Source of the DNA: SELP01 sp035969385
Lineage (GTDB): Bacteria > Pseudomonadota > Alphaproteobacteria > Rhodobacterales > Rhodobacteraceae
Direction: 5' to 3'
DNA length: 64,000 nt
NCBI RefSeq assembly: GCF_035969385.1
Contig: NZ_JAYKKJ010000005.1
Span: forward strand, 256,297 to 320,296
Each line of letters starts with the position of its first letter. Positions within the stretch are counted from its first letter, which is position 1. Shown here piece after piece: positions 54,140-61,851 of this stretch. A program made the position numbers and the translations under genes. The notes below the pieces were generated by a model. It was given only the letters and a program-made list of their open reading frames with translations. It had not been told where the DNA came from and searched no databases.

Positions 54140-55219
54140 CTATTCGGCGGGCTGGCCAAGGGCTTCGACATGGAAGTCCTCGCGGTAGGGTTTGGCGGTG
54201 GGCGGCAGCTCGCGCTTGAGGAAATAATCCTCGTTCAGAAGCTGACGTTTGATGGCGGGCCACATCTCTCGGTAGGCGTCCAGGAACGACCGGTTGGGCG
54301 CGGGCAGGTCATGTTTGATCGCCGCGTGGAGGTCGGGCAGCCGGTGGTAGGGCACCATCGGGAACATGTGGTGTTCCACGTGGTAATTCATGTTCCAGTA
54401 GATGAAGCGGCTGATGGGGTTCAGGTAGACCGTCCGGCTGTTCAGCCGGTGGTCGATCACGTTTTCGGCCAGCCCGCCGTGCTGCATCAGCCCGGTCAGA
54501 ACATGGTGCCACGCCCCGTATAGCCGCGGCAGACCGATCACCATCAGCGGCAGGATCGACCCTATCCAAAGCGCCAGCCCGATCACCGCAAGGTAGATCG
54601 CCAGCCAGATCCGGGCCACGCGAATGACCTTGGGCTGCTCGGTCTCGGGGATCCATGTCGCCTCTTCCGGGTGAATTTTCCCGGCCGCATTCAACAGCAT
54701 CCGACGCACCCCGTTAATGGTGTCGAAGATGCCGAAGAAGTTGGCGAAGATCCGGGCCAGTTCGGGGGGCCGCATGAAGACGATCTCGGGGTCGCGCCCG
54801 ACGATGATCGTATCGGTGTGGTGCCGGGTATGGGACCAGCGCCACGTGACCGGATTGCGGATCATGCAGAAGCTGGCGATCTGGTACATCCAGTCGTTGT
54901 AGTGCCGGGTCTTGAAGGCCGTGCCGTGGCTACATTCGTGCCAGCGGCTGTCCATCGCAGACCCGTACAGAACGCCATAAGCCAGCCAGAACGGCGCCGA
55001 CCACCAGGACGGCCAGAGCGCGATGCCGATGCCTGCAAAAAGGATCATGGCACCGAACAGGATCACGGTATCGCGGATCGCAGGCCCGTCAGACCGTTGC
55101 ATCAGCGCCTTCATCTCCTTGCGCGGGACATCCGTGTGATACCACTCCGCTGCCGCCAGCCCGGTTTCCACCGCCCGCCGCGCGTCCGGCCCCAACATGG
55201 AATAATCGCGTTTCGCCAT
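54140..55219 (-). CDS. Fatty-acid-desaturase-family oxygenase (MocD-like)
   Basis: 359 residues, membrane di-iron protein. Three histidine boxes that bind iron are seen: HECSH (94-98), HTRHH (130-134) and HVEHH (about 285), with hydrophobic helices around 50-88 and 205-235. Besides lipid desaturases the family includes MocD, which with a Rieske ferredoxin attacks O-methyl-inosamine. The pairing with MocE here supports that role. AAAGGGGCGGGG precedes ATG 55219; the frame upstream has no support. Confidence 0.85.
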   Translation of the reverse strand: MAKRDYSMLGPDARRAVETGLAAAEWYHTDVPRKEMKALMQRSDGPAIRDTVILFGAMILFAGIGIALWPSWWSAPFWLAYGVLYGSAMDSRWHECSHGTAFKTRHYNDWMYQIASFCMIRNPVTWRWSHTRHHTDTIIVGRDPEIVFMRPPELARIFANFFGIFDTINGVRRMLLNAAGKIHPEEATWIPETEQPKVIRVARIWLAIYLAVIGLALWIGSILPLMVIGLPRLYGAWHHVLTGLMQHGGLAENVIDHRLNSRTVYLNPISRFIYWNMNYHVEHHMFPMVPYHRLPDLHAAIKHDLPAPNRSFLDAYREMWPAIKRQLLNEDYFLKRELPPTAKPYREDFHVEALGQPAE

Positions 55220-55299
55220 CGCCCCGCCCCTTTTCGAGTTCGTCGGACAGAGCCTAGCCACGGGTCAGCGTAGGGATAAAGAATTTGCGGGACCAATCA

Positions 55300-55314
55300 C
55301 ATCAGTTTACATCA
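55300..55314. promoter_or_regulatory. Candidate operator between MocD-like and LacI genes
   Basis: CATCAGTTTACATCA (TGATGTAAACTGATG on the other strand) lies in the 147-bp divergent gap. It shares the TGATGT core seen upstream of the first LacI gene. Assignment rests on this similarity and on position. Confidence 0.35.
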
Positions 55315-55366
55315 ATCTTGCACCGTCACCATGACGCGAAACCATCACGCAAGTATCGGTCTACCC

Positions 55367-56407
55367 ATGCCCCGCCGCCCCACCATCCATGACCTCGCCC
55401 GCGCCGCCGGGGTCGGCACCGCCACGGTAGACCGGGTCCTGAACGGCCGCGCCAATGTCTCGGCCCGGTCCCGCGCGGCGGTGGCAGAGGCCGCCAAGCG
55501 GATTGGATATGTCCCCGCTCACAACAGCCCCGCCCTTGAAGCCGCAGGCATAATCCCGCTGTCCTTTGTGCTGCACAAGGCAACGCAGGATTTTTACCGC
55601 GCCTTCGCCACGACCATCGAACAAGCCTGCGCCGATTGGCAGGGGGCGGATGTGCGCCCGACAATCCACTTCTCGCCCTCGCAGTCGCCCGAGGATTTCT
55701 GCCGAACGATCCGGGTCGCAGCCGAAGTGGGCGCAGCCGTAGCCGCCACAGCTATCAACCACCCACGCCTTCTGGACCTGACAAAGGACCTGATGGCGTC
55801 GGGCAAGCCGGTCTTTCCGTTGTTGAACGATTTTGGCGGTCCGGCATCGGCCGGGTATTTCGGTACGGACAACAGCAAGGTCGGGCGGCTGGCCGGGTGG
55901 ATGATGGCGCGCAGCCTGCCATGCCAGGGCCGGGTCGCGGTTTTTGTCGGCGGCGCGCGTTGGCATGGGCAGGCCCTGCGCGATGCCGGGTTCCGTGAGG
56001 TGTTGGGCAAGCAGGCCCCTGGCGCCGCGCTGATCGACACGGTGGTGAACCTTGAAACCCGGCAACTGACCTATCAGGCCACGCTGGACCTGCTGCACCG
56101 GCACCCGGATATCGCTGGGCTTTACGTTGCCGGGGGCGGCATGGAAGGCGCAATTGCCGCCTTGCGGGACGAACGCCCGCCCGGCGCGGTATCTCTGATC
56201 GTGAACGAACTGACCCCGGACAGCCGCGCGGCCCTTGCCGACGGCTATGTCACAATGGTCCTTGCAACCCCGCTTCACCCGCTATGCCGCGCGTTGATCG
56301 GGCGGATGGTCGCAACAGTTGGGAAAAGCGCCGGGCCGGGCCGCGCCACAACCTTCGACCCGCAAATCTATTTGCCTGTCTCGTTCGACAAGGGTTCGCG
56401 GAGATGA
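55367..56407 (+). CDS. LacI-family transcriptional regulator (third)
   Basis: 346 residues. Helix-turn-helix TIHDLARAAGVGTATVDRVLNGRANV, then a sensor domain with RVAVFVGGARWHGQAL, NLETRQLTYQATLDLLHRHPD and LYVAGGGMEGAIAALRDERPPG. Paralogue of the LacI at 45768. Divergent from the MocD-like operon, so its likely regulator. ATG 55367 matches the family start (PRRPTIHD); the upstream ATG 55331 is less likely. It ends 12 bases before a tRNA fragment. Confidence 0.9.
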   Translation: MPRRPTIHDLARAAGVGTATVDRVLNGRANVSARSRAAVAEAAKRIGYVPAHNSPALEAAGIIPLSFVLHKATQDFYRAFATTIEQACADWQGADVRPTIHFSPSQSPEDFCRTIRVAAEVGAAVAATAINHPRLLDLTKDLMASGKPVFPLLNDFGGPASAGYFGTDNSKVGRLAGWMMARSLPCQGRVAVFVGGARWHGQALRDAGFREVLGKQAPGAALIDTVVNLETRQLTYQATLDLLHRHPDIAGLYVAGGGMEGAIAALRDERPPGAVSLIVNELTPDSRAALADGYVTMVLATPLHPLCRALIGRMVATVGKSAGPGRATTFDPQIYLPVSFDKGSRR

Positions 56408-56419
56408 AGGGAAAGCTCC

Positions 56420-56463
56420 TGGAGGCGAGTACCGGAATCGAACCGGTGTACACGGATTTGCAA
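56420..56463 (-). tRNA. tRNA-Cys(GCA) 3' half; probable integration scar (attachment site)
   Basis: Read on the minus strand the 44 bases give the anticodon loop with GCA, the anticodon stem's 3' strand, a T arm (ACCGG-loop-CCGGT), a 3' acceptor strand ACTCGCC, the discriminator U and CCA. U73 and anticodon GCA mark tRNA-Cys. The 5' half is missing and AT-rich foreign DNA starts right at the anticodon loop. This is what is left when an element integrates into a tRNA gene; the intact gene should be at the other end of the island. Confidence 0.85.
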
Positions 56464-56674
56464 ATAATTTACTCATTATTAAGTAATTGATTTATATTAG
56501 TTTTATTTGCAAAATATGTTGATGCGTATCATAATGCGCAAATCCGTAAATATAACCTCCCAAGTTTTCGTAGTGTTGAACATAACGTTTCACCTGCGAA
56601 TTTCACGGCAATAATCCTAGGTAAAAGGCCGCAGATCTAAAACTTTGGGCACATCTCGCAAGAGCCGAATGAGG
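56464..56674. other. AT-rich island border without recognised gene
   Basis: Very different in base composition from everything to the left. It holds GCAAATCCGT at 56538-56547, an inverted copy of the last tRNA bases at 56452-56461, as recombinase sites often do. No gene is recognised. Confidence 0.6.
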
Positions 56675-56708
56675 TGCTCCCCATTCCTTGGACAGTTTCT
56701 GGCGCTTT

Positions 56709-57572
56709 CTAAGCTCTAACTTGCTCCTGCTGATCGGGTTGGGTTGCTTCGATTTGCAGTGAGTAGACCACTGCTGGTGGTCGGCTGCCAAGGGCTTTGT
56801 GCGGGCGGCGGTGATTATAGAACTCCATCCAGTTGCGGACACCGGCGCGTGCGTGCGATCCGGTCTCCCAGGCGTGCAGATAGACGCACTCGTATTTCAG
56901 GGTTCGCCACAGCCGCTCAATGAAGATGTTGTCCAGATAGCGACCTTTGCCGTCCATCGAGATGCGGATGCCCGACCGACGTAGGCGGTCTGTCCAGGCG
57001 AAAGATGTGAACTGAGATCCTTGATCGCTGTTCATGATGTCTGGCGGTCCGAACCGATAGATCGCCTCGTTCAGCGCTTCGACGCAGAAGTCGGCCTCCA
57101 GCGTATTGGATATCCGCCACGATAGACCCATCCGGGTATGCCAGTCCATGATTGCCACCAGATAGAGGAACCCGCGACGCATCGGCAGATAGGTAATGTC
57201 CACACACCAGACCTGGTTTGGCCGGTCTACCCGCAGCCCGCGCAAAAGGTAAGGATAGGTTTTGTGCCCTTTCGTCGGCTTGCTGGTGTTGGGTATCTGG
57301 TAGATCGGCATAAGGCACATCAGCCGCATGAGCCGACGGATGCGCTTCTCGTTCACCGCATGGCCATCGTTGCGCAGGTGCCACGTCATCTGTCGAACGC
57401 CGAAGAACGGCGTGTCGAGGAACTGCACGTCGATCAACCGCATCAACGCAAGGTTCTGCTCCGTCTCTTCCTGCGGCAAATAGTAGAACGACGACCGCGG
57501 GATCGATAGCAGTGTGCACTGCTGGCCGATGGACAGGTCCGGATGGTCGCGTTCGATCATACCGCGCCTCAC
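56709..57572 (-). CDS. IS3-family transposase, OrfB (integrase domain)
   Basis: 287 residues, rve integrase core with the DDE triad: VCVDITYLP (Asp), MNSDQGSQFTS (Asp) and FIERLWRTLKYE (Glu). The N-terminal part SIPRSSFYYLP is typical of IS3 OrfB. Its GTG start overlaps the orfA stop; in IS3 elements a -1 frameshift makes an OrfAB fusion that is the active transposase. It appears intact. Confidence 0.92.
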   Translation of the reverse strand: MRRGMIERDHPDLSIGQQCTLLSIPRSSFYYLPQEETEQNLALMRLIDVQFLDTPFFGVRQMTWHLRNDGHAVNEKRIRRLMRLMCLMPIYQIPNTSKPTKGHKTYPYLLRGLRVDRPNQVWCVDITYLPMRRGFLYLVAIMDWHTRMGLSWRISNTLEADFCVEALNEAIYRFGPPDIMNSDQGSQFTSFAWTDRLRRSGIRISMDGKGRYLDNIFIERLWRTLKYECVYLHAWETGSHARAGVRNWMEFYNHRRPHKALGSRPPAVVYSLQIEATQPDQQEQVRA

Positions 57573-57862
57573 TTCCCGCCCCAGGGCTTGAGCTTTCTTT
57601 CCAAAAAAGAGTTAGCCACTGCCAGCTCCCCGATCTTCGCGTGCAAATCCCGGACCTGATCTTCATCGATCACCGGCGCTTTGCGGCTGCCCCGTTCAAA
57701 AACACCAGACGCGCCATCCAGCAGCGCCCGTTTCCATTGGTTGATCATCGTTGGATGCACGCCGAACCGGCTCGCCAACTCCGACACGGTCGCCTCGCCT
57801 TTCAGCGCTTCCAGCGCCACCTTCGCCTTGAACTCAGGGGCATGCTGCTTTCGTTTCGACAT
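57569..57862 (-). CDS. IS3-family transposase, OrfA (helix-turn-helix)
   Basis: 97 residues. HTH_Tnp_1 domain: KRKQHAPEFKAKVALEAL, VSELASRFGVHPTMINQWKRALL, then a coiled-coil-like stretch (EDQVRDLHAKIGELAVANSFLERKL). It binds the IS ends and controls transposition. Confidence 0.9.
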   Translation of the reverse strand: MSKRKQHAPEFKAKVALEALKGEATVSELASRFGVHPTMINQWKRALLDGASGVFERGSRKAPVIDEDQVRDLHAKIGELAVANSFLERKLKPWGGK

Positions 57863-57937
57863 CTTTGATCTCCTTCGTGGTGAAGATCAGCAGACAGCAA
57901 ATCAGAGCTTACGTCAGTGTCCAGTTTTCGGGGAGCA

Positions 57938-58042
57938 TCTCAGAAAGCCCATCATCGCGATGAGTAATACCACAGCAAAGCCAAGAACATCTCCGGCAAA
58001 TATCGCTCCCGAGGCCTGCGCGTCAGACGTTTGAGCCTTCTA
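57938..58042 (-). pseudogene. Fragment of a host gene trapped between two insertion sequences
   Basis: About 105 bases left between the IS3 and IS630 elements. On the minus strand one frame stays open and reads AQTSDAQASGAIFAGDVLG followed by a hydrophobic FAVVLLIAMMGFLR, a membrane-helix-like stretch. The gene's rest may be beyond the IS3 (LIRLLRDVPKVLDLRPF then stop). No family recognised. Confidence 0.3.
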
Positions 58043-58055
58043 GAGTGTGTCGCGT

Positions 58056-58631
58056 TTAATCGGTTTTGTATCCTGCTGCCTTGAAGAAGTTGTAGCATTC
58101 CTCGTCGGTGAAGAGGTCGCACACATGACCGACAGCCTGCCAAAGTTCATGGTAGGTTCGGGCTGCAGCCTTTCGGATCAGGGCCTTGAGCTTCGAGAAG
58201 GCCATCTCGATCGGGTTGAGGTCGGGACTGTAGGGTGGCAGGAACAGGAACCACGCGCCGATATCGCGCATGGCCTTGGCTGCGCCGGGGCTCTTGTGGC
58301 TCGACAAGTTGTCGAGGATGACCACGTCGCCGGGACGCAGGGTCGTCACCAGCCGGGTCTCGACATAGAGGTCGAACAGCTCGCCGTTCATTGCGCCATC
58401 GATCACCCACGGGGCATCGAGGCGATCATGGCGCAGGGCGCCGATGAAGGTCTGGGTGCGCCAATGCCCAAACGGCGCGTGATCGACCAGACGTTGCCTG
58501 CGCGGGGCCCAGCCGGTGGTCTTGGCCATGTTCGTCTTGAGCGATGTCTCGTCGATGAAGGCCAGTCTTTCCAGATGCCTCGCCATGAAGGGCTGGCGTT
58601 TGCCGATCCAGATGCGGCGCAGGTTGGCCAC
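58056..58631 (-). CDS. IS630-family transposase, catalytic part
   Basis: 191 residues. DDE_3 domain: LAFIDETSLKTNM (first Asp), DVVILDNLSSHKS (second Asp) and PPYSPDLNPIEMAFSKLK (Glu). Made as a fusion with the N-terminal frame by a -1 shift at the A7 run (58666-58672); on its own it lacks the DNA-binding domain. It appears intact. Confidence 0.92.
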   Translation of the reverse strand: MANLRRIWIGKRQPFMARHLERLAFIDETSLKTNMAKTTGWAPRRQRLVDHAPFGHWRTQTFIGALRHDRLDAPWVIDGAMNGELFDLYVETRLVTTLRPGDVVILDNLSSHKSPGAAKAMRDIGAWFLFLPPYSPDLNPIEMAFSKLKALIRKAAARTYHELWQAVGHVCDLFTDEECYNFFKAAGYKTD

Positions 58632-58647
58632 GTCCTGGCGCTTCTGT

Positions 58648-59040
58648 TCAAGCGCTTGCAGGTCTTTTTTTGTGTGACAGCCCGAGCCTGAGCAGCAGCC
58701 GACCGACCGACGACCGATGCACCTTCACCCCGTGCTCCGCCGCCAGTTCCGCGGTCAACTCGTCAATCGTCAGATCGGGTTGCGCCGTGATCCGGCTCTC
58801 CACCCAGCCTTTGACGCCGGTCAGTTTACCGCGCCCGGGATTGCCCTGAGGTTTCGGTGCGAGCGAGCCGGTCTCGCGCTTGAGCCGCACCATGTCATTA
58901 ACGAACTTGATCGACACGCACAGCCGCCGCGCCGCCTCTGTGTGCGTGCTGCCCTGCTCGACAAGCCGCACGGCACGTTCACGCAACTCAACAGGATGCG
59001 GTTTGCCCATCTCTGACCTCCATATCTGCCTGCAAGACAT
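58648..59040 (-). CDS. IS630-family transposase, helix-turn-helix part
   Basis: 130 residues, DNA-binding half: PVELRERAVRLVEQGSTHTEAARRLCVS, then NPGRGKLTGVKGWVESRI and a second HTH (LTIDELTAELAAEHGVKVHRSSVGRLLLRLGLSHKKRP). The frame ends soon after CACAAAAAAAG, the slippery site leading into the catalytic frame. A natural frameshift rather than decay is likely. Confidence 0.88.
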   Translation of the reverse strand: MSCRQIWRSEMGKPHPVELRERAVRLVEQGSTHTEAARRLCVSIKFVNDMVRLKRETGSLAPKPQGNPGRGKLTGVKGWVESRITAQPDLTIDELTAELAAEHGVKVHRSSVGRLLLRLGLSHKKRPASA

Positions 59041-59198
59041 GGAATCATAGGACCACCATCAAGGAAATCCTGAATCTGGTCTGAGGCGACATGCTCTAAG
59101 GCCTCCACGCCTGACGCGCTTGCACCCGACGCAGGATCAGAATACCAAAATCCAACCCTCAGACCCTCGTTAGGATTGAGGGACCAAAAGGGCGCAGG

Positions 59199-59381
59199 TC
59201 AGGCGGCATCCCTTAATTGACGAGTTGAGGCAGGCAGCTTGTTCGCAATGCGGGCTTCAACTTGATAGTAGATTTTGAACGCCGCTTCAGCGGCATCATC
59301 CAAGTTATCGGTCGTGGCTGACGTAATTAGGCGCTTGCCATTTAGCAGTGTCAGCCGGCCGTGCCAGTTGTCCGAACCTGC
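59199..59381 (-). pseudogene. Tyrosine integrase remnant (N-terminal piece)
   Basis: A 60-residue open stretch, too short for the usual gene finders, reads DNWHGRLTLLNGKRLITSAT, then TDNLDDAAEAAFKIYYQVEARIANKLPASTRQ and a stop. This follows the N-terminal arm of phage-type integrases (short beta-sheet with NGKR, then a helix of alternating polar residues with IYYQVEARI). The catalytic domain is absent. It fits a decayed integrase of the tRNA-Cys island. Identification by eye only. Confidence 0.4.
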
Positions 59382-59508
59382 TCATTTATCAAGGCGGAGT
59401 TTTTTTCCGAAATACGGAAAGGGATTGAGTAACTATTCATCCTGCTGTTTTATAGTCTTGCAGCCAAAATTTGTAACCCAGATACGCCTAACTCATAGAT
59501 AAGTTTTT

Positions 59509-60885
59509 TCATCGACAAGGTAAGGACATTCTGACTGTAGAAGGCGAATTAGACACTACTTGCGCTATGCCCTTGTGGGCGGATAAAATTTTTCCAGTTA
59601 GAAACATCCCAATGCCGCTACCATTAGTTACGTTGGACAAAGCAGTGTTAAATCTAAAATAGATATCCCACACTTCTTGCCAATGGCTCGTTGGAATTCC
59701 TGCGCCTTCGTCGATAACGTCAATATGACAAACATTTTGCTCATCGCATGAAACGAAAAGACTAACGACACCATTGCCATGCTTAAATGCGTTTTCGATG
59801 ATATTATCAATGGCGATATCAAACAGAAAGCAATCCGCTTGGAGGCTCCGGCCAAATGTGTTTTTGTCCAGTTTGAGATTCACGTTCCAACGAGATTGGA
59901 CTGTATCAAAATAATATTTGATATCTAATTCCGAAATAGAAACGTTGTCAAGCAAGCTCGTTACGTCGTCAAAGTTGCGAACAGCTTGAATCTGTGCTAT
60001 CATTTTATCTATTTCGTTTTCTAATTTCTGTAATTTTTCATACTTTGCATAGAATTGTGTTGCATCATATGCTGCATAATCCCCCAATGGGCGCATTGAT
60101 TTACATAAAGATTTTGCCGAATTTATCGGCCGTACTATTTCGTGAGTGAGAAAATTATTAAGGTCTTTAAGGTCTTTCTTTTTTGCTTTCAAATCATTTA
60201 ATAACTTGGTATTTTCAACGTTTTTGATTTTGATTTCAGACTTTACCCACTCAACGTGCGTCAGGGCAAACCCAAACCCGAGACCGAAAATTGTAAACAC
60301 ACCAATAGATACATATAAGTAAGAAAAATATACTATCATAAAATAGTGCTCGCGCAGAAATAAGAAAAACAACAGTCGAAGTAAACTAATGAATGCGAAG
60401 GAAAACGCAGACCAGGACAGGACAAATCGAGAAATTGGGTAATTCGACGAGCTTATTTTCAAAGAAAATAATCCAAAAAAACTGAAGGTTACAGTAAAAA
60501 TTATGTCAACAACGGCTAGTCGAACGAAATAGGGCGGTGATTGGATCCAAGTGACAAAAATAAGAAAACCAAAACTAGCAACAACTGCGGCAAAAATAGT
60601 CAAAATTTTCCTGCCACTAGTAATATTTCCAAGTCCCACAAGAAGACAAGACACACCAAATAACATTAGCATTAGTGCGAACCCTCGGTAGGCTATAGTA
60701 TTGGGGTCTTGTGCCAAGGTTAAAATAAGCGCCGAAATAGAAATTAAAAGAAAACCCAAGGACGCATTGCGAATCCCTGGAGGTGGGGTTTTGTCAACCG
60801 GCAACATCAGTAAAAGAGCAGATACAGAGAAACTTGACGTTGCCAAATACGGAAACTGCGCGCCAAAAATATCTGTCAAACTCAT
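59509..60885 (-). CDS. Membrane sensor histidine kinase of a low-GC island
   Basis: 458 residues. Seven or so hydrophobic helices in the first 215 residues, then a coiled-coil (NVENTKLLNDLKAKKKDLKDLNNF), the H-box FLTHEIVRPINS with the phospho-His, N-box DNIIENAFKHGNG, G1 DVIDEGAGIP and G2 NGSGIGMFLTG. So catalytic motifs are complete. The N-domain does not match a sensor family I know. AT-rich codon use differs from everything left of 56.4 kb, a mark of transfer. It overlaps the response regulator gene by 4 bases; the regulator is transcribed first. Confidence 0.9.
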   Translation of the reverse strand: MSLTDIFGAQFPYLATSSFSVSALLLMLPVDKTPPPGIRNASLGFLLISISALILTLAQDPNTIAYRGFALMLMLFGVSCLLVGLGNITSGRKILTIFAAVVASFGFLIFVTWIQSPPYFVRLAVVDIIFTVTFSFFGLFSLKISSSNYPISRFVLSWSAFSFAFISLLRLLFFLFLREHYFMIVYFSYLYVSIGVFTIFGLGFGFALTHVEWVKSEIKIKNVENTKLLNDLKAKKKDLKDLNNFLTHEIVRPINSAKSLCKSMRPLGDYAAYDATQFYAKYEKLQKLENEIDKMIAQIQAVRNFDDVTSLLDNVSISELDIKYYFDTVQSRWNVNLKLDKNTFGRSLQADCFLFDIAIDNIIENAFKHGNGVVSLFVSCDEQNVCHIDVIDEGAGIPTSHWQEVWDIYFRFNTALSNVTNGSGIGMFLTGKILSAHKGIAQVVSNSPSTVRMSLPCR

Positions 60886-61562
60886 CTGTTGACCTCAGCG
60901 TTTTCGAGGAAAACATAGCCTACGTGTCGGACAGACTTAATGGGTAAAACATGTCCATTCTTTCGGAATTTTAATCGGAGGCGAGATAATGCAACTTCTA
61001 CTCTTTTAACGCTACTTTCATCAAAAGCTGTAGTCATCGGAGAGATCAAGGAAAATATTTCATTTTTTGGGATAACAACATTTGGCGAGAGCATCAATCT
61101 CTCCATAATATTTCGTTCTGTCATCGTCAGTATTATGCTCTTGCCATATGGTGGGGCTAATGATAACTTTTTTGAATCAAGATGCCATGGTGCATCAGAA
61201 GAGCTGCATAGCTTACTTATATTTTTTCTTGCCAGCGTTGCTAGCTCCTCAACATCAATTGGCTTGGATATAAAAAAATCAGCACCAGCCTCAAGCAATG
61301 CCAGACGCGTACTCAAATCACTGTGTGACGAAACGATAAGGATAAAAGGACGATTATCTTGTGGTAGATTTTTTAAGACAGCGCGTCCATCCACTGAAGG
61401 CATTTCTAAATCAATGATAACGCATCCAAAATCATGCCAATTCAGTACATCGGCATAGGATCCATCTTTAAAGTGTAATATTTCTATTTTTTCTTCTGCA
61501 AAGTACTCTGTAATCTCTTGTGCAAAGTTCTCGTCGTCTTCAAAAAAAGCAACCTTTAACAT
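60882..61562 (-). CDS. OmpR-type response regulator of the low-GC pair
   Basis: 226 residues. Receiver domain with FFEDDENFAQ (acidic pair), phospho-acceptor Asp in CVIIDLEMPSVDG, the Thr/Ser in ILIVSSHSD and Lys in FFISKPIDVEEL. The C-terminal winged helix (LTMTERNIMERLMLS, SSVKRVEVALSRLRLKFRKNG, IKSVRHVGYVF) is OmpR/PhoB type. It pairs with the following kinase. What it controls is unknown; the next gene of similar origin is the repeat protein at 63198. Confidence 0.92.
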   Translation of the reverse strand: MLKVAFFEDDENFAQEITEYFAEEKIEILHFKDGSYADVLNWHDFGCVIIDLEMPSVDGRAVLKNLPQDNRPFILIVSSHSDLSTRLALLEAGADFFISKPIDVEELATLARKNISKLCSSSDAPWHLDSKKLSLAPPYGKSIILTMTERNIMERLMLSPNVVIPKNEIFSLISPMTTAFDESSVKRVEVALSRLRLKFRKNGHVLPIKSVRHVGYVFLENAEVNR

Positions 61563-61851
61563 CCTTAAGCCTCTTTCTTGGTATCGTTGCGCTTTTTTCT
61601 GTAGTAGTTAATCATTGGCAACAAAATGAAGGTCTGATTAACGGCTTCGGCGGCACCGACATTGCCACTTAAGGGCACTATGGGGCCAGACAGGCACCGT
61701 TTCCAGTGATTTTCGCGCTGTTTGAGCCTCCCGAGCGGCGTCGATGCCGATTTCAGACAGACTCGTCCTGTTGATTGTCACTGTGAACTTACTCGGTTTA
61801 GGCTCCAGGCTCATTGATTGTCAAAGCCGGAAGATGACGGTTGTGGCGAGG
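61563..61851. other. Upstream region of the two-component operon
   Basis: About 290 bases holding the promoter of the regulator. Minus-strand frame 61638-61814 (58 residues, beginning MSLEPKPSKFTVTINRTSL) is open but has no ribosome site or family. A second minus frame continues ILLPMINYYRKKRNDTKKEA to a stop at 61570, so a decayed small gene is possible. Confidence 0.35.

Larger units (their letters stand above)
56675..57937. mobile_element. IS3-family insertion sequence
   Basis: About 1263 bp. Ends are inverted repeats starting TGCTCCCC: TGCTCCCCATTCCTTGGACA on the left, TGCTCCCCGAAAACTGGACA on the right read inward. Inside are the overlapping orfA and orfB on the minus strand. No target duplication is evident in the flanks, which may mean later rearrangement. 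Confidence 0.85.
58043..59096. mobile_element. IS630-family insertion sequence
   Basis: About 1054 bp, flanked by the TA duplication (58041-58042 and 59097-59098) that IS630/mariner elements make. Inverted ends: GAGTGTGTCGC on the left, GAGCATGTCGC on the right read inward. Two minus-strand reading frames encode the transposase with a slippery A-run between them. Confidence 0.9.

Noticed and set aside
59275..59502. 75-codon plus-strand frame
   Set aside because: It lies opposite the integrase remnant and has no family or ribosome site.
61638..61814. Possible 58-residue gene upstream of the response regulator
   Set aside because: No ribosome site, ends in Arg/Cys-rich sequence and no family; kept only as an intergenic remark.
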